A stretch of DNA of 64,000 nucleotides from Tubiluchus corallicola (GCA_030141605.1 JAQGDQ010000001.1:2762501-2826500), one strand, 5' to 3'; positions 14,228 through 28,039 are shown, counted from the stretch's first letter. Program-made: numbers and translations. The notes: a model not told the origin generated them from the sequence alone.

Positions 14228-16254
14228 CGCGCTAAATGCTTGCGGACAGGCAAACCTACTTGTAACTTGATGGCTTGGAATTAGATTGTCCAAGCCTTAA
14301 TTGTTTCTACTGATTTCTAATTGTTTCTGCTGTCCAGTGGGAGGGCGAAGTCTCTGGGCGTTATCGACAGCTGGCTCGCCTAGGTTAAATCGGAAACGTG
14401 TCTTGCACGAAAAGGAATTCAAGGAGGAGCGAGGCCATGCAAGAGTTTGAAATCACATGACTAGATAATTAATGGCATAGGTGTAATTGAAAAAGTTTGC
14501 TGAAGTGCACTTTCTTATTTGAAACCAGTCAAAATTTGTTCAACAACGATCGCAGACGTTGACGTGCAATTTAAAGTGAACTACCAATACTAATGATAAT
14601 TTTAGAACAAAATCATTAAAAACTATCATTTAAAAGATAAAAATACAGCAAATTATGCAACAAAATGTTGTTCTGCGAGATAGTAAAATTTTAACTCATA
14701 TAAGTAGGCCAAAACACATACGAAAGACGCAATAAATACTGAATCTGGCAATGCCTACATAGACTCTCTGCATTTCATCAGACTAAACTTTCAAAAATGA
14801 AAAGTAGAGTTGGTTTTTATGATGAGCAACTGCACGTTTCATATTTACGAAGCCATATGCAGAGGTAGGGCTTACATGACTTGGCAAAAACAAAAAGCCA
14901 GGACGCTTTCTAAAACTCGACAAATTCTTAAGTTCAATTATTGCTCTTCATACATGCACATTTCACTAGATTGTGTTTGACAATTATAAACATCAGTGAC
15001 GAGTTGGACCGAAATCTCTTGTTTCTGTGTGTCAGTCGCCATCATCATCCACACATCTCGCAAGTTCTCGAGGGGCAACTCAAGTAATTCTGAAAATTAC
15101 ACCGAGGATTCAGGAGGTCAATTTGTAAATATTTCTCGCCGAATGGTAAATCATTCTGCGTCACTTAGCATTTAATTTTCTTACTGGGAAGGAAAACTTG
15201 ACTCCACCCATGTCAGGTTTTATTAATTAAGTAAGCGGCATTGTTGCTGCATGTGCTAGTCTATCACTGGCATCCTGAACTTTGAATATTTGAATGCTTT
15301 CCCACGGCTTTCATTTAAAGGCTTCAACGTACTGTCTACGGCCATATTATAGAGGTAATTTTTAACACTTCTACGGAAGTAATATTTAATTATTAAAACA
15401 ATTTAATTTTAAGATATGATTATGTTGCATGATAGGACATGGCAAGTTATAGTGGTGTCTACTCTAAGGGTTGTACACGAGTCAGTTACAATAAATGATA
15501 ATAGTAATATCACACACATAATCTCAATTACAAAACACGTGTGACTATTCTGAAATGCCAATAATATTATTGTGAGTGGGTCTTTCCTCGATTATTTTTA
15601 TTTAAGCCATTAGCAACAAGCATTTACACAATCGCACATTTTGGATTACATTAAATTCTATTTCTTTTTTCTTTAGCTTGCTGCAAAAAAATCGCCTAAG
15701 TTCGCCTGGTGTTGCTAAAATTTAACTAAGCAATTACTTTTCGCATCCATTGTTTCCAGTTTCATAACACCTTTTTTATATAACAAATAGGTTAATTATC
15801 CAAGTGGAAATTTGGACACATTTCTTAAGACAGTGAGTAAAAGTGACATGCATCTTTACGCTTATTGATATTAATATTATTAATTTTATACATTACGCAT
15901 TAACCGATTTCTCCCTTTGTCGCTATCAGGTGCATCAGCAGATTTGTGTTAGTGAAAAATACAAAAAATCACTTCATAACTTTCACGCTTGATTTGCCCG
16001 AAGCGGGAAGTGAAATGGAAAATATTGGAAATCAGTTGTACAAGTAGCCATTGGAGGAAAACAGAGTTGCGTAACATCTGGACGAGTTCCCGATCAGATT
16101 TACATAAACGTGTTTTTTGCCAAAAGCAAAAAACGTTTGCAGAAAAAATACGCGTTTCTTTGTGACGGCGAAGTCTCTGATGTTGCGGCAAAGTCAAAAT
16201 AGTTCTATAGATCAAATAGCGTTTGTAAAAACGCGTTTCCTACTGTGGTTACTT
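14228..16254. other. Intergenic, nothing recognised
   Basis: Mixed AT-rich sequence. The longest open frame (15949-16215, minus) shows no family features. Confidence 0.6.
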
Positions 16255-16519
16255 GTTTGATCGTTCGTTTATTCTTTCTACCGTTCATTTACTCGCTTGT
16301 TCTTCATTCATTCCTTCGATCATTTGTTTGTTTTATTGTTCATTCGATCACGGACTAGTTCATTCATTCTTTTATTCACTTACTCAATAATCAGTCCTCC
16401 TTTGAACTCATTTATTCATTTTTTCATTGATGTATTTCTCTACTAATTGATTTTTATATTAAAAACCGTAACCGTGCTGCGATGTATTGAAATCGCTACT
16501 GCTTGAAGTTGTTGTTGCA

Positions 16520-16551
<32 letters not shown>

Positions 16552-16805
16552 GCTAGTTGTGCTAGTAGTAACACAGTAGCAATAGTTTGTACTGTTTATT
16601 TATTCACTTATGCACCCATTCATTCTTTATCCATATATTCATTCATTTGTACAATTATTCATTCATTCACTTGTTCAGTCAGCGTGTTTAATCATTCAGT
16701 CAGTTCAGTCTGTTAGTCAAGCTTTTATTTATTCCATTATTTCATTCGTTCGCTCATTCATGCATTCAGTCATTCATTCATTCAACTATTTATTGATTCA
16801 AACTA
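16255..16805. repeat. Degenerate (ATTC)n-rich stretch
   Basis: Long pyrimidine-biased region in which ATTC, GTTC and TTCATTCATT recur on one strand, interrupted by the CTG run. It looks like an old tetranucleotide satellite. No gene. Confidence 0.7.
16519..16551. repeat. (CTG)n microsatellite
   Basis: About eleven GCT/CTG triplets after a short GTT run. Confidence 0.95.
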
Positions 16806-19437
16806 AACAACTTATCTATCGTTTTTTCTCTTAATGCACTAATTGCACAACCTATCTACGACAAGGACGCTGATTAATTTCTATAACAATTAGAGCCACA
16901 TAACAAAGCTCTATTGATGCTAGTAAAGCAATGTATGGACACCAAGTACTAGTGTAACCCGGAAACTATAAAAGGTGTCGAGTCCTAAAACGATTTTATA
17001 AATACCAATTATTTCATTATACAACCAAGCACAAATAACTACACGTACTTAAAAATTAAAGAGAACACAATCGTTCATGCACGACACTGTGGTTACACTG
17101 TGAAAAAAGCTTTTCCAAAGCTTTTTTTCATTAACCAGCGCATTATGAGAAAATACAATTATAAGTATTATACCAGTAGAAGCTACGAATGACATATAGT
17201 TTAGACAATTTTGCACCAAAGCAGTGTAGGCGCCTGCATAGTGTTTTTATTTTTCTACAAACGCACACAACTAGTATTTTCTTCATTTGCTTTACAATTC
17301 ATACTAGCTGCCTTGGTGTTCATACGAACAATGCATTGAACATAACTGTATATGATGAAGAAGTAGCAAGTGCAACAGCTTGATAATTTTTCTGAAACAC
17401 CTTGCTAATTTTTTACATAAGGTAGTTATAGTAATTTTATGTAATAGTCGTTGTTTTCCTCTTCTGCTTTTCGTTTTATTCAACGTTTTATGTAGTGCTC
17501 CCGAAAATTAACTTTTATATGGTAGTAGATGTAATTGTTCCCAAGCTCCACAACTACATTAAAACGAATATAAATGAGGTCTTAGAAAACCCTCGCCTCG
17601 TCAGGAAGCCTGTGACGAGGGAAGAAGCAGTCTTCAGTAAGTTGTGAACGTACAAAAGATTCCAGATCATCACTTAACAGTTGTTTCAGCTCTCATGACT
17701 TGCGGATAAGTATGTGGTAAGCGGCTTAAGTTATTACCAAACATCCGCGGCGATATTGATCCGCGTAATAGCGCAGTAATACACTGTGATCAGGACCGAC
17801 TTAAGGCGATTGTCGTCACGGTAAAGTGGGGAGATGATAACACTTAATAGACGATTTTCAAAGCTTAATGTGAACAGAAACAGCGCAAAATCAGCGCGCA
17901 AAACGGCACCAGTGTGTGCCCTGCTTAAGAAATCAGACTCAATTGTCATTGACAATGTCTAGTTGGCATATAGCGGATACTTGAACTGGTAATCGCCATT
18001 GAATTTCGTTGGTTTGTTCAATAGGCCTTTTAAACTGAACGGATCTCGATGGTAGCAAAGTAGTGTTTATGCAGATTTAGCTCATGTCAGTCGTGACATG
18101 TAGTGATTAGCAGAGAATCGTCCTCTAATGGCTTCTCTTTATGGGAGGTGTGTAGGCTTGCAGCAAAATCAGTTTCCGAAACGAAACACATATTAAAAAG
18201 ACAACTTTATCAATCTAATGCACACATAGCAAAAACTACGCATAAACGTTTAACGACTGCTTTCTGCTGTTAAGTTTACTATTGGTGACTTTAGCGAGTG
18301 TTATGCAATTCACAAATGAAATGTGAAAACGTCTTAACGAGTCCTAGATTAGAACTAGAGATCTTTAGATTACAAGTTCATCATCACGACCACACGACCT
18401 TTGTGGTTGTAGCAGTTAAAAATCTTCATACCGTAGTAACTTCATACCGTAGCATTGCTAACTAATTGCATCACTTTTTGTAGTTTATTTAGAGCCTAGG
18501 ATAACCGAAGGCCTATTAGTTTCTTAAAATTTCTGTTTGAATATCATTGATCATTGATAGAAAGAGTCTATAACAAGAAATTTAAAAAAATACGAACCAA
18601 AAGCAAGAGATGTGAAAATGTCTGACTAAGTGGTAATCATGGTCTGCTGGGTTACACAAAATTACAAGCCCATTGATCACAATAGATCCATAACACATTG
18701 TGGCCAATGTAAGTCTTATATTTATTCTCAATAGCTTACCAGCCAAATCGACATTTCCAAGTGCTAATTACAATAAAGAAATTTTAAAAGAAAATTCGAT
18801 ATTTTCAAACATTTGGCAAACGAAAGCGTCTTCTTCGTACATTTGAATTTTTAAGAAACTTATGTTTAATGTGATAGTCTACTGGAACAGTGGGAAATTT
18901 TAATGGTCGCTGAGCAACGGCGAAAAACGAACGTTTTATTTCAAGCAAACAGCTTTTTCGGAAAGTATACAGAAACGTTTTAATTCCGGAAACATGATTT
19001 TTCGCATTTATATTTAAAGCTCGCCGGTTCACAGTCTCGGGTATAATTAGATTAATTTGTCTTTCAGCAGGAATTTTCTCCCTTCGTTCATGAATATTTG
19101 ATAGCAGTGCTATATGAATTGTAACACAGCATTAATTATTACATATGCGCGACTCCATCAAAATCACCAAAGCGTTGTGAAACAATTGAGGAGTTCCATA
19201 TTATTTATTCATTCAAAAATGATTGCTCAACACATGGACAAATGCAAGAAGCTATTTAATGTAACTATAGATCATGCGCAGAACTATTATACAGATTTAG
19301 CATCATATTGTACAGGTGAAATAGATGACGATAGAACTTTTGAAACAAGTAATATAAAGCTAATATATATATATGTAGTCGTGAAAATAAATAAATGAGT
19401 AAATAAAGATTACGCGGTGACGATGACGGCGACAGCA
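16806..19437. other. Intergenic, nothing recognised
   Basis: Apart from the short hairpin at 17596-17620, no repeat, RNA or coding signal is visible. Confidence 0.6.
17596..17620. other. Short GC-rich hairpin
   Basis: CCTCGTCA (17596-17603) and TGACGAGG (17613-17620) with a 9-nt loop. The role is unknown. Confidence 0.4.
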
Positions 19438-19450
19438 GTGGTGACAGCGG

Positions 19451-19484
<34 letters not shown>

Positions 19485-19514
19485 AACAACAACAACAACA
19501 ACAACGGCAACAAT
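19438..19514. repeat. (CAG)n-(CAA)n compound repeat
   Basis: GCAGCAGCA tracts turn into ACAACAACA. The poly-Cys and poly-Leu frames on the minus strand come from the repeat. Confidence 0.95.
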
Positions 19515-20525
19515 GACGATAAACGAATAAACCAATGACGGATTGAATGAAAAAAAATAATGAGGCACAAAACATAGTCTATTAACTGTTTTAACAATGA
19601 TGAAAATGATAACAATATTAAAAATTTAAAAATATTGTTCAATAAGTTATTGTCGTTAAATTTTTTATGCGCTAGTCTTCTCATTTTCAATGAAATTTGA
19701 ATATTGCTACTTTGCTGATAGTGTTTTAGACGTGTTGACACGGTTAAAAATGTACAAATTCCATAAACAAAACCCATAAATACGTCATTTTTTGGTATAT
19801 TTTTGGGGTCGAAGTGCCGAAGAAAGAAAATAATATTATACCTGTAATATACATTGGAGGTTTGACAAACTGCGCACTTGATATATGCACAGATATAATA
19901 GGTAATAAACTGTGGTGGAAATCAAAATAGCAATGGTACCTGTGGGATGGTACTGAAAGCTTACATCAGCTCTACGCTTCGTTACCTCGTTGCTTATAAT
20001 GATTGAAAACCAACATTATTGCCTGCCAGAGACCGTAAAAATATGACGTTGCTAATTTAATGTACGTGCTGTGCGGTGTTCAAAACCAAAAATAACATAT
20101 TCACGCTAAATTAAGCAAATTTTTATTTCTCCTAGTTGCGTAATCTGAAACTAGACTGCAGGAAGCTTTGTCGCTCGACAATGTTCGTTGAATGGCAACT
20201 GCTAGACACTAATAACTGAAGAAGCTACTATATATATATATGCAGGCAGGCTGAAACTTAGTAAATTGGGAAACTAAAGTTAATTGCACGAAAACCCATT
20301 TTTGAATAAGATACTAAGTAATCGGAGTTACATTTGGACCTGGAAGCATTTATAGGATAATTAGCCAGCGCACATCTCGGATTCTCAATAAATGGACGTT
20401 TGCCAACACAGGCACTTGGCAACAGGGACACCTGTTTGCCTGGCAAATGGACAGTTGGCAACTAGTATGCTTTTTCATTGAGCTATGGAGATCAAAACGC
20501 AACTAAAGAAATTTGCTAAATACCA

Positions 20526-20683
20526 TGCATCAGTCATTCTACGGCACTTTTATAACCAATTTCTGATCAAGTGGTGAGGTTGGCAATCAAATTACTTTTT
20601 GACAGCTGTCGACGAGTGATTATGCAAAATTTATCGCATTATTTGTAATGACAAACTTTAATCAAATGTTACGTGATTGGGTT
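20526..20683 (+). other. Duplicated non-coding block, copy A
   Basis: Matches copy B at 21526-21732 in order: GCATCAG, GGCAATCAA, CTGTCG, ACGAG, GATTA.GCA.AATT, GCATTATT, ATCAAA.GTTA, GATTGGGT. Contains the E-box palindrome GACAGCTGTC, an octamer-like ATTATGCAAAAT and a TCF-like ATCAAA. No open frame is shared, so it is either an old repeat pair or a duplicated regulatory element. Confidence 0.55.
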
Positions 20684-20759
20684 TACACATGGTAACTGCT
20701 TATAATCTAGGTACTTGGTAAGTTAGACTTTTTGCATCTCAGACGTTTAAACATTTTGT

Positions 20760-21195
20760 TACTTAGAGCAAGAATCCAAGTTACAAAGTGGATGACTTGT
20801 TCATACAGTTACCAAACGTCCACCTACTCTGTATCAGCTAGTGTCCGAATTACAAAATAAGAAAATGTTATGTAATTCTTGAATGCTATAGTTATCGGGT
20901 GTTTGTGTTGCCAAGTCACAAGCTATAAATACACAGGTTATCAAATGTCCAATAATCATTGTGCCGGAGCTATACAAAGTGTTTGGGTTATAAAGTGCCC
21001 AGCGACCAGTACCTACATCAAGTTTTTGGGTTATCTGGTGGACTAGTTACAATGCAATCTCATTACAAAGGTTTTGGTTACCATAATGTCCTTGTTACTA
21101 AGTGAGTATAGGCTGTGCACCTTGGTTCTAGTTACCAAGGATTTTCGATCTTCAAGCGCCCAAGTTACTAAGTATCCAAGTTACCAAGTACGCAA
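20760..21195. repeat. Degenerate minisatellite with AGTTACYAAGT-like unit
   Basis: Variants of (C)CAAGTTACNAAGTGTCC recur about every 17-40 bp: CAAGTTACAAAGTGG, CAGTTACCAAACGTCC, GTTACTAAGTG, GTTACCAAGG, CAAGTTACTAAGTATCC, AAGTTACCAAGTACG. They are clearest at 21160-21195. No coding frame. Confidence 0.6.
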
Positions 21196-21525
21196 CAAAA
21201 TGAAAATGTACATGTAGCACCCTGAAAAAACATTGTAGTTTGTAGTTTTTGTTGCAATGACCAGTGACACTTTATCTTCATTTAACAAACCTTTGCAAGC
21301 TATTGAGGCTACTAACTCTTTTTCCAACAGAGTAAAATGAATCACACATGAAGCACGCGAATCCGTTCTCACGTTTATTTCGAAAAGGCTGCATAGGAAG
21401 CCGCAGAGAGAACCGAGAAATTATAGCCACTTTTATTTATAATGCGGTTATGAACTGGCCGTTAATTTGTCGGTTTCTAGCGGGCAGGCGATGAACTGAG
21501 ATCGCAAGTTGCGGCAAAACAAAAC

Positions 21526-21732
21526 GCATCAGCCGTTCTCTAACACTTTGATGATGAAATTGAATCAGTTTTTGCGTCACGTCGGCTGGCAATCAATCTA
21601 CTATCCTTTCGGCATCTGTCGGCAATATAGCAATTGTTCTATTACGAGGACGGTTACGCGATTAGGCAGAATTCATTGCATTATTCGCGACGATGAATTA
21701 TAGATCAAACGTTAGGCGATTGGGTAATAGCG
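21526..21732 (+). other. Duplicated non-coding block, copy B
   Basis: Partner of 20526-20683, with about 22 bp inserted after CTGTCG (GCAATATAGCAATTG...). It is more GC-rich than copy A and the surroundings. The last 70 bp are the best conserved. Lies about 1 kb downstream of copy A in the same orientation, beyond the degenerate minisatellite. Confidence 0.55.
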
Positions 21733-24007
21733 GATTCGCATGCAACATGGTCACGAAGAGGGAAGAAGTTAGAGGTCACATCATGCGTAAAATTGCGGAT
21801 GATCAGGTGTGCCAAGAGTTCTCACACGCATGGCTTCACATGAACTCATACATATGTAAGGTCTCCAACCAAAAAATCACGAACATTAAAATGGCCGCCG
21901 CTTTCTTTATGTACTGGCCTAAATGCCTAATCATCAGTTGGGTCTCTGTGTTGTACCCAAATTAGTTATTTTCGTAGATTTTTAAATATGGTGGTCAATC
22001 AGTTGAGCAGCTGCAGCGAATTGCTGCACAACGAATAACGACGTCTGGCAGCAGACGCATGGGCAATATAAACTTGGATGAGGAAATCTAACTAGATAAT
22101 GGATAGTAATAGTTGGGCCTATTTACGTTAATAATATAACGCATGCACATGCCAATTAAAATACCTCTACTTGAACCTATCAACTATAACCATTTTGCCT
22201 ACAATAAAACACTTTTTCTCAGCCTCTCTACAAATTCAGCTAAAATGAAAGGCCTAAAGATCACACGATCAGCAGTACAACCACAATGGTACATAATGTA
22301 CATAAATTGGTTTAAGAGACAGCATATTTCAGAATTCGCAGCCAAATCTACTCATAAGTATATGAGAGTACGGGAGACTACTCATATGGGAGTCCCTTTC
22401 ATAATCTTGATTCCAAAGAAACTAGACAATGACCAGTGACCAGTGACAGTGAGTAACATGACCTACTGCCGATGACGACAGGTATCCGTTGTCGTATAGA
22501 TTCTATAGAACAGCATTACTAATGTTTGACAGCACTATATAATTTAGTTCGGTAGTTTCTCGTTGATAATCAAGAAGTTATTAAAAAGCAAACAAGTTCA
22601 TAAATGTTTGCATGAAAACGCAATACACGTACACATGCCAATCACATTAATTTGGAACACTGCAAACCAAAGCACCATAAATATAGATGATCATGAAATC
22701 CACATTAGTCAGATTAGGCAAGAAATAACGATGATCATCTAATGATGCAGAACCGCACCGTGCTTTTGATTGCTGCGTTGCATGTCATCACATTCGTGAA
22801 CAAATTATCAACAACAATAAAACAAAATGTATAATTTAGGTGAAGCTTGTGGAGCTAAATTTAGCTAAACACATCCATGTGAATATGACTATTCAGCCCA
22901 AAAGTGTCTAAAGTGTCAGTAATGAACAATGAGTATTTCAGCATCAACAGTAAGTAACGTGTTCATCAAAACCTATGAATTCGGGATCTCTGTCTTGTGG
23001 TAGCATTTATAGGCACATCACTACAGAACTTGCTGATTTCAGATTTTGCAGCAAATGTAGGAACTTCTGAAACAAATTCCATTCTCTATACTTAACATTA
23101 AAATAATATTCTACTAAAAAAATTGATACCGTTTTGAAGTATCGATTGGTTGACTAAGGGTCAATAGAGATCAACAGATATAAATGTGTGAACAATTTCA
23201 GTTTACATAATTGTCAAATTAATGCATCAAAAGGTCTCACTTTCAGTAAGTGAACCAGGATATAACTTATATAAGCAAAACAACGCATTCCACACAACTT
23301 CTTTTTGGTTAGGCCTACACCGTTGTGCCTAATATGAAACCAGATGTATAATAAAAATAGGTCATTGAATAAGACAAACTAAAGCCTTAAAATAAACAGC
23401 AGTATCAAAGAAACGACGTATAGCGTCCTCACGAAAACATTTTACTTGTAAGATCACAACGTTTCGACAGTTCCTTCTGCCGTTTTCAAGTGCCTAAATT
23501 TTAAATGGACTATCAGCAACATTAACCAAAACTTCCTGGCACTTGGAAACGGAAGAAGAAACTTCGGAAACTTAGTGATTTTGGAAACAAAATATGCCTT
23601 TGTGATAAAGTACGCCACTGCTTTGATACTGCTGTTTATTTTAAAACAGGGTTCCGAACAACAGTTCTGTCGCTGATAAATTAAAAATGTCCAGATTGGA
23701 AATTTCCTTTCCGTGTTACCATATTCATCGGCTACCATATTCGTCACTGTTGCAGTAGTTGCAATCTAGTTAAAAAGCTATAAAAAGAAAGAACAATATT
23801 CTAAAAAAATTGCAGTCACGGTTCGTTTGATTTGGCTTCTCGTTTAGCAGGTATGTGAGTGATTGCGACCACATCAACAAGCCGTTTAAGTGCACAGCAC
23901 TTCGACTGTTGTGTGATCTACAAATTAACACTTTAATTTTTAATCAAGTTCCGTGAAAGGCGGGAAGCGAAACATCTGGGTAAGAATAGAAAGAGCAGAA
24001 ACAGAGA
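21733..24007. other. Intergenic, nothing recognised
   Basis: Contains a YY1-like AAAATGGCCGCC (21888-21899) and short frames without recognisable families. Confidence 0.55.
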
Positions 24008-24080
24008 CGGGGAGAGAGGGAGGGAGGGAGAGAGAGAGAGAGAGAGAGAAAGAAAGAGAGAGGGGGAGAGAGAGAGAGAT
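24008..24080. repeat. (AG)n-rich imperfect microsatellite
   Basis: Purine tract of GA dinucleotides with GGGA and GAAA interruptions. Confidence 0.93.
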
Positions 24081-24948
24081 TGATTGCACGTCAGAGGTCA
24101 AATTCTTTCTACAGCTTTTGGCTACAACTCTGTAGCCTTTTGAAAATGAATCACAATTCTCTGAAAATGCCATGTGATTAGTAACCATGCAAATACATGT
24201 ATATAGAAAACAAATGGAGTGAAAAACTCTGAATCAAACGCAATTATATTAATTTAAATTTTTAATACTATTAGGTAGGCCAAACATGTGACTTTGTGTG
24301 AGGCCGAAATAAAAGTCGTTTCTTACATTTTTCTTATTTGGCATTTTTCTTTTTCTTTTTTCTTTTTATTTTAACCTACTATATAGGAAAAGTAGCAAAC
24401 TCGAATATAAACAAAAGTTTAAATTGGTCATTTTTAAAAGTTCTTTTATAGTTTCTTTTAATCAACTCTCTTTATATTTTTTATTTCTTCAAATACTTCC
24501 AGAGCGAAAGTCTCTCTTTTTGATGTGGTTTTTGACAGTTAGCAAAGCAAAATAAGGCTAATGAAGCAAATTATTATTGTATTTCGATTATTCATAACAA
24601 TTTAGTTTATTCTGCTTTTCTATAACTTCTGTAACTTCTGTTTTTCCGAATATGCAAAGAACTAAAAGTAGGGCTTGGTGGCATGATAATTGAAACCTTG
24701 GACTAATTTTCAAGAATACAAGTGGTTTAAACGAAACACTAACAGCTTTTTCTCACCTGCAAGCATCAAAAGCAGAAAACGGCTTCGAAAAACTAGTAAA
24801 ATTAGTAAAACCATATATGCCCATATTAAGGTGACAGTTTTGTGTCTAAGATAGATTTCAAGGTGAAACATCCAAAACTAGTCAAGGAAAACACCTACAG
24901 TATCACATGATTTAGAATTTCTAGATGATTGCTGATGGCAGCAACCGC

Positions 24949-25320
24949 TTGTGTAACATATTAGTTATACTGGGTGTTCAAAGGCATATAGGATTATGAT
25001 TTCAGTATTTAGATATAGGATTTAAAGGTAAAGGACGTGACAAGGTAGTATCAAATATGGCGGCCAGTTTCAAGATTGCCGATAAGAAAGCTGTTGCTAG
25101 CAAATAAAGGCTACATCTTACCTGTTACTGCAGATAAGACGAAGATTTTGGTATAGGCTTAAATGTATTTATTTTTCAATGCCTAAATCGCTTAAAAACG
25201 CCTCTGCCAGCCACTTATGTAATATATTAGCTACACTGCATTGTTCTACTAAAGGATATTTTGGTATCTAACTCTAGGTTTCAAAGATCAAGAATTTAGG
25301 CGAATCGGTGAATTAGGTGA
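24949..25320. repeat. Diverged direct repeats with ATGGCGGCC-type motifs
   Basis: GCTTGTGTAACATATTAGTT (24950s) resembles ACTTATGTAATATATTAGCT (about 264 bp further on), and similarity continues for about 100 bp. The surrounding region repeats ATGGCGGCC and CGGCCATTTTAAAA. Probably an old tandem repeat. The 114-codon frame at 25542-25886 lies beside it and is not a recognisable gene. Confidence 0.4.
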
Positions 25321-26455
25321 AGCTGTTTAAGATTCTTTTAGGAGTCTGGTAACAACTGTTTAGATTCAGCAAGTCAAATTAATAAAAATAATTTGCTTTT
25401 TAGATAGAATAGTTAACATAATTGCATGATTGGCATATTTTCGTTTTGTGTGACGGCCATTTTAAAAACTGTAGCCATTTTTGAAGTAAAAGCAACAGAA
25501 ATAAATTCCTTACGGCCAATTACCATGGAATAATGTCATAATTGCCGCTTAACGTTTATTTTCTGAGAATTTCTTTTGATAAACATTGTTCGTTCAAAAA
25601 GTTGGTGGCCATTTTGTCTTTTTTTAAGTTTTTGCCCATTTTCTACTGGCAGCAGGTATTTTCGAATTTAGCTAAATTGATGATTGTCTACGATGCCAAC
25701 TTAGAAGAAAAAACGCCTTTAGGATTCCACTTTTCTGAAAATTCGTCTAGTCTACACATGGTAATACATAACTTTGCTTCTACCATGAATATTGGTATTC
25801 CAAACACGAGTCTTGCGTTACCTTACAGTTTGAGCTCATTACCCCAATTTAAAATCGCAAACAAGATTTCTGGAGACGGTATGTGAAGAAGAGAACATTA
25901 AAAGTCAGAGAGTGACATTAGTTGTTAAGATCCGTAAATAAGATTTCAAGCTTACAGACGACTCGCATCACAAGCTAGCCTGTTAGAATTACTAAACACA
26001 GCCGATTAATAGTTTAGACAAAGTAGATCAAGGGCTGCGCAGTGCGCAGGTTCCAGAAACGTAATCGCACACTTCTCTCTCTTACTCACTTAGCAGGCTT
26101 GGTCCCAATACACTAAGCAGTTTATGTGATTTGAATGCAACGCAAACAAAACCTCTAGCGATATTTTTACTTTGGAGAACTGGAAATGTTTTGGATGATA
26201 AACTTTAGATAAAATGAAAATCCGGAAATTCGATTATGCTGAATTACTAACGCGTCACATGCCAACTTATAAGAAAGACTTACCAAACCTCAAAATTTCA
26301 TCCCTTTAAAATTTCTAGTCCTTTTCTGCCCTACTCTGCTGGACTAAGTTCCGACTAAACTTCAACACATCTTAAAAATGCCAACTTTCTCGACCTGGGA
26401 CTTCCAAATAGTTCTCGCAGCACTACATATAGAACTCAGTATGTTATCCACTAAA

Positions 26456-27560
26456 CAGGGGCGTAATTTTGAAAATTTAATTTTTAAAAAAAATAAACAG
26501 TATTTTGCGTGCAAGAAAAACGATTTATTTAACATGGCATTTAACTTAAAGCTATAGCAACGGAAACTTAATTAAAATTAAATTAAAATTTAATTAAGTA
26601 TTTATCAGCAGTCAGGAATCCGACGCAGAACCAACAACGCAGAGCATCAATATCCTTTACGTATTCCAACTAGGACCTATCGTTGAACCACTGACCCTGA
26701 AATGATCTCGATTTTCCTCCCATTTTGGTCTTTGGGTATGCATCCACTACGTCCCGCAATGGCCTGCGACGGATGTACTCATCCTTTTAGATTCGTTCTG
26801 TTGGAATCGACGTTACAGTAGATACAGACGCCGTAGAACCTGTGTCGGGAACACAGTTGGACTTGAAAAATGAAGTCAGATTGGACTGCCTTGACATCGT
26901 TTAAGAAATATAGCTAAAATCGCAGCGAAAACTAGCAAAGATTTTCCCAGCAGCAGAAAAATGATGAAATGTGCTCAAAATCACGCCCTTTTATGCAGCA
27001 AACTCGTGGGAAAGAGTCACTAAGGAGTAGCAAAGAGTCGGTATTGTCCAATCAGGAGGTGGCTGAGCCGTGGCTCATCAATTGGTATCTCCCAAACCGA
27101 CTCTCTGCTACCAGGCTAGCTCGACAAACTGACTCTCTGGTACTAGGCTAGCTCAACATGACTTCAACGTTTGCATTGTTTTTGCTCTATTATTTCACTT
27201 ATTCTCTATTATAACACACTGCTGAACGAAGCTCGAGTGCTAACTGAGCCGTTTTGTTAACTAACAGTCTTTTGTGCAAAGACGCTAATGCTACTCAACG
27301 AGCTGTTAACTGTTCCTGCCTGCCTCCTTACAGGCAAACAAATTAACTACATCCTGACTTTCAGGTAAACACATACTCATGCTCATACTGTTCGCATTTA
27401 TGGAGCGCTGGCCGCGTGTCAAAAAGTCGGAAATAAATTTGCTTACCGGTCTCATTACGAGCCGCTGACGCCCTTCAAATTTTTTTACATTTTTACAATT
27501 TTTGACATTTCTAAAAAAATTGGGGGGGGGGGGCCGGGCCCCTATGGCACTACGCCACTG
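26456..27560. mobile_element. Non-autonomous hAT-type DNA transposon (1105 bp)
   Basis: Flanked by a perfect 8-bp target duplication CCACTAAA (26448-26455 and 27561-27568), the hallmark length of hAT elements. The ends are CAGGGGCGTAAT and, on the opposite strand, CAGTGGCGTAGT: 12-bp terminal inverted repeats with two mismatches, and CAG-GGCG is a common hAT terminus. A G-run and GGGCCGGGCCCC-like tract lies near the right end. No transposase reading frame is seen. Confidence 0.85.
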
Positions 27561-28039
27561 CCACTAAACCATATATTTTTAAGACAAAGAAAATCATGTG
27601 TTTAATTATATTGCTAACGTATCTCTCACACTTTAATCAAACGCAGAAATAAATAACAGCCTGGACAGACAGACATTGGAAGTTATCAATTTCCTGACCT
27701 GTAGACATTTTAGCATGTTGGAATTTTTCGTCCGTGTGTGTGGTTTGGGAATTAAAAAAAGGGGTCTTGTGGAATACTTATCGTGTCTGTCTTTGGTATA
27801 GCAAATAATTCAACAAACGAGGTTATGCGCTTTAAAATAATTCGTTTTTAAGCGACTTATTATATTAACATATTTTAGGAATCAATTATATCATGCGTAC
27901 AACTGTTACTAGCTGTAACGGGCGTACCAACAAGACTGGCAGGCGGAGGTTTTACATATTACTCCATCTTTGTTTCAAATCGCCTTATTCACTGACTGCA
28001 GAATCAAGTATTCCAATCAAGCAAAAAGTAATCTTGACA

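Noticed and set aside
13845-14270. 141-codon frame with an internal protein repeat
   Set aside because: Explained by a CT repeat plus a 150-bp duplication divisible by three; no family, no splice context.
25542-25886. 114-codon frame
   Set aside because: Next to diverged repeats, no conserved motif and no splice partners.
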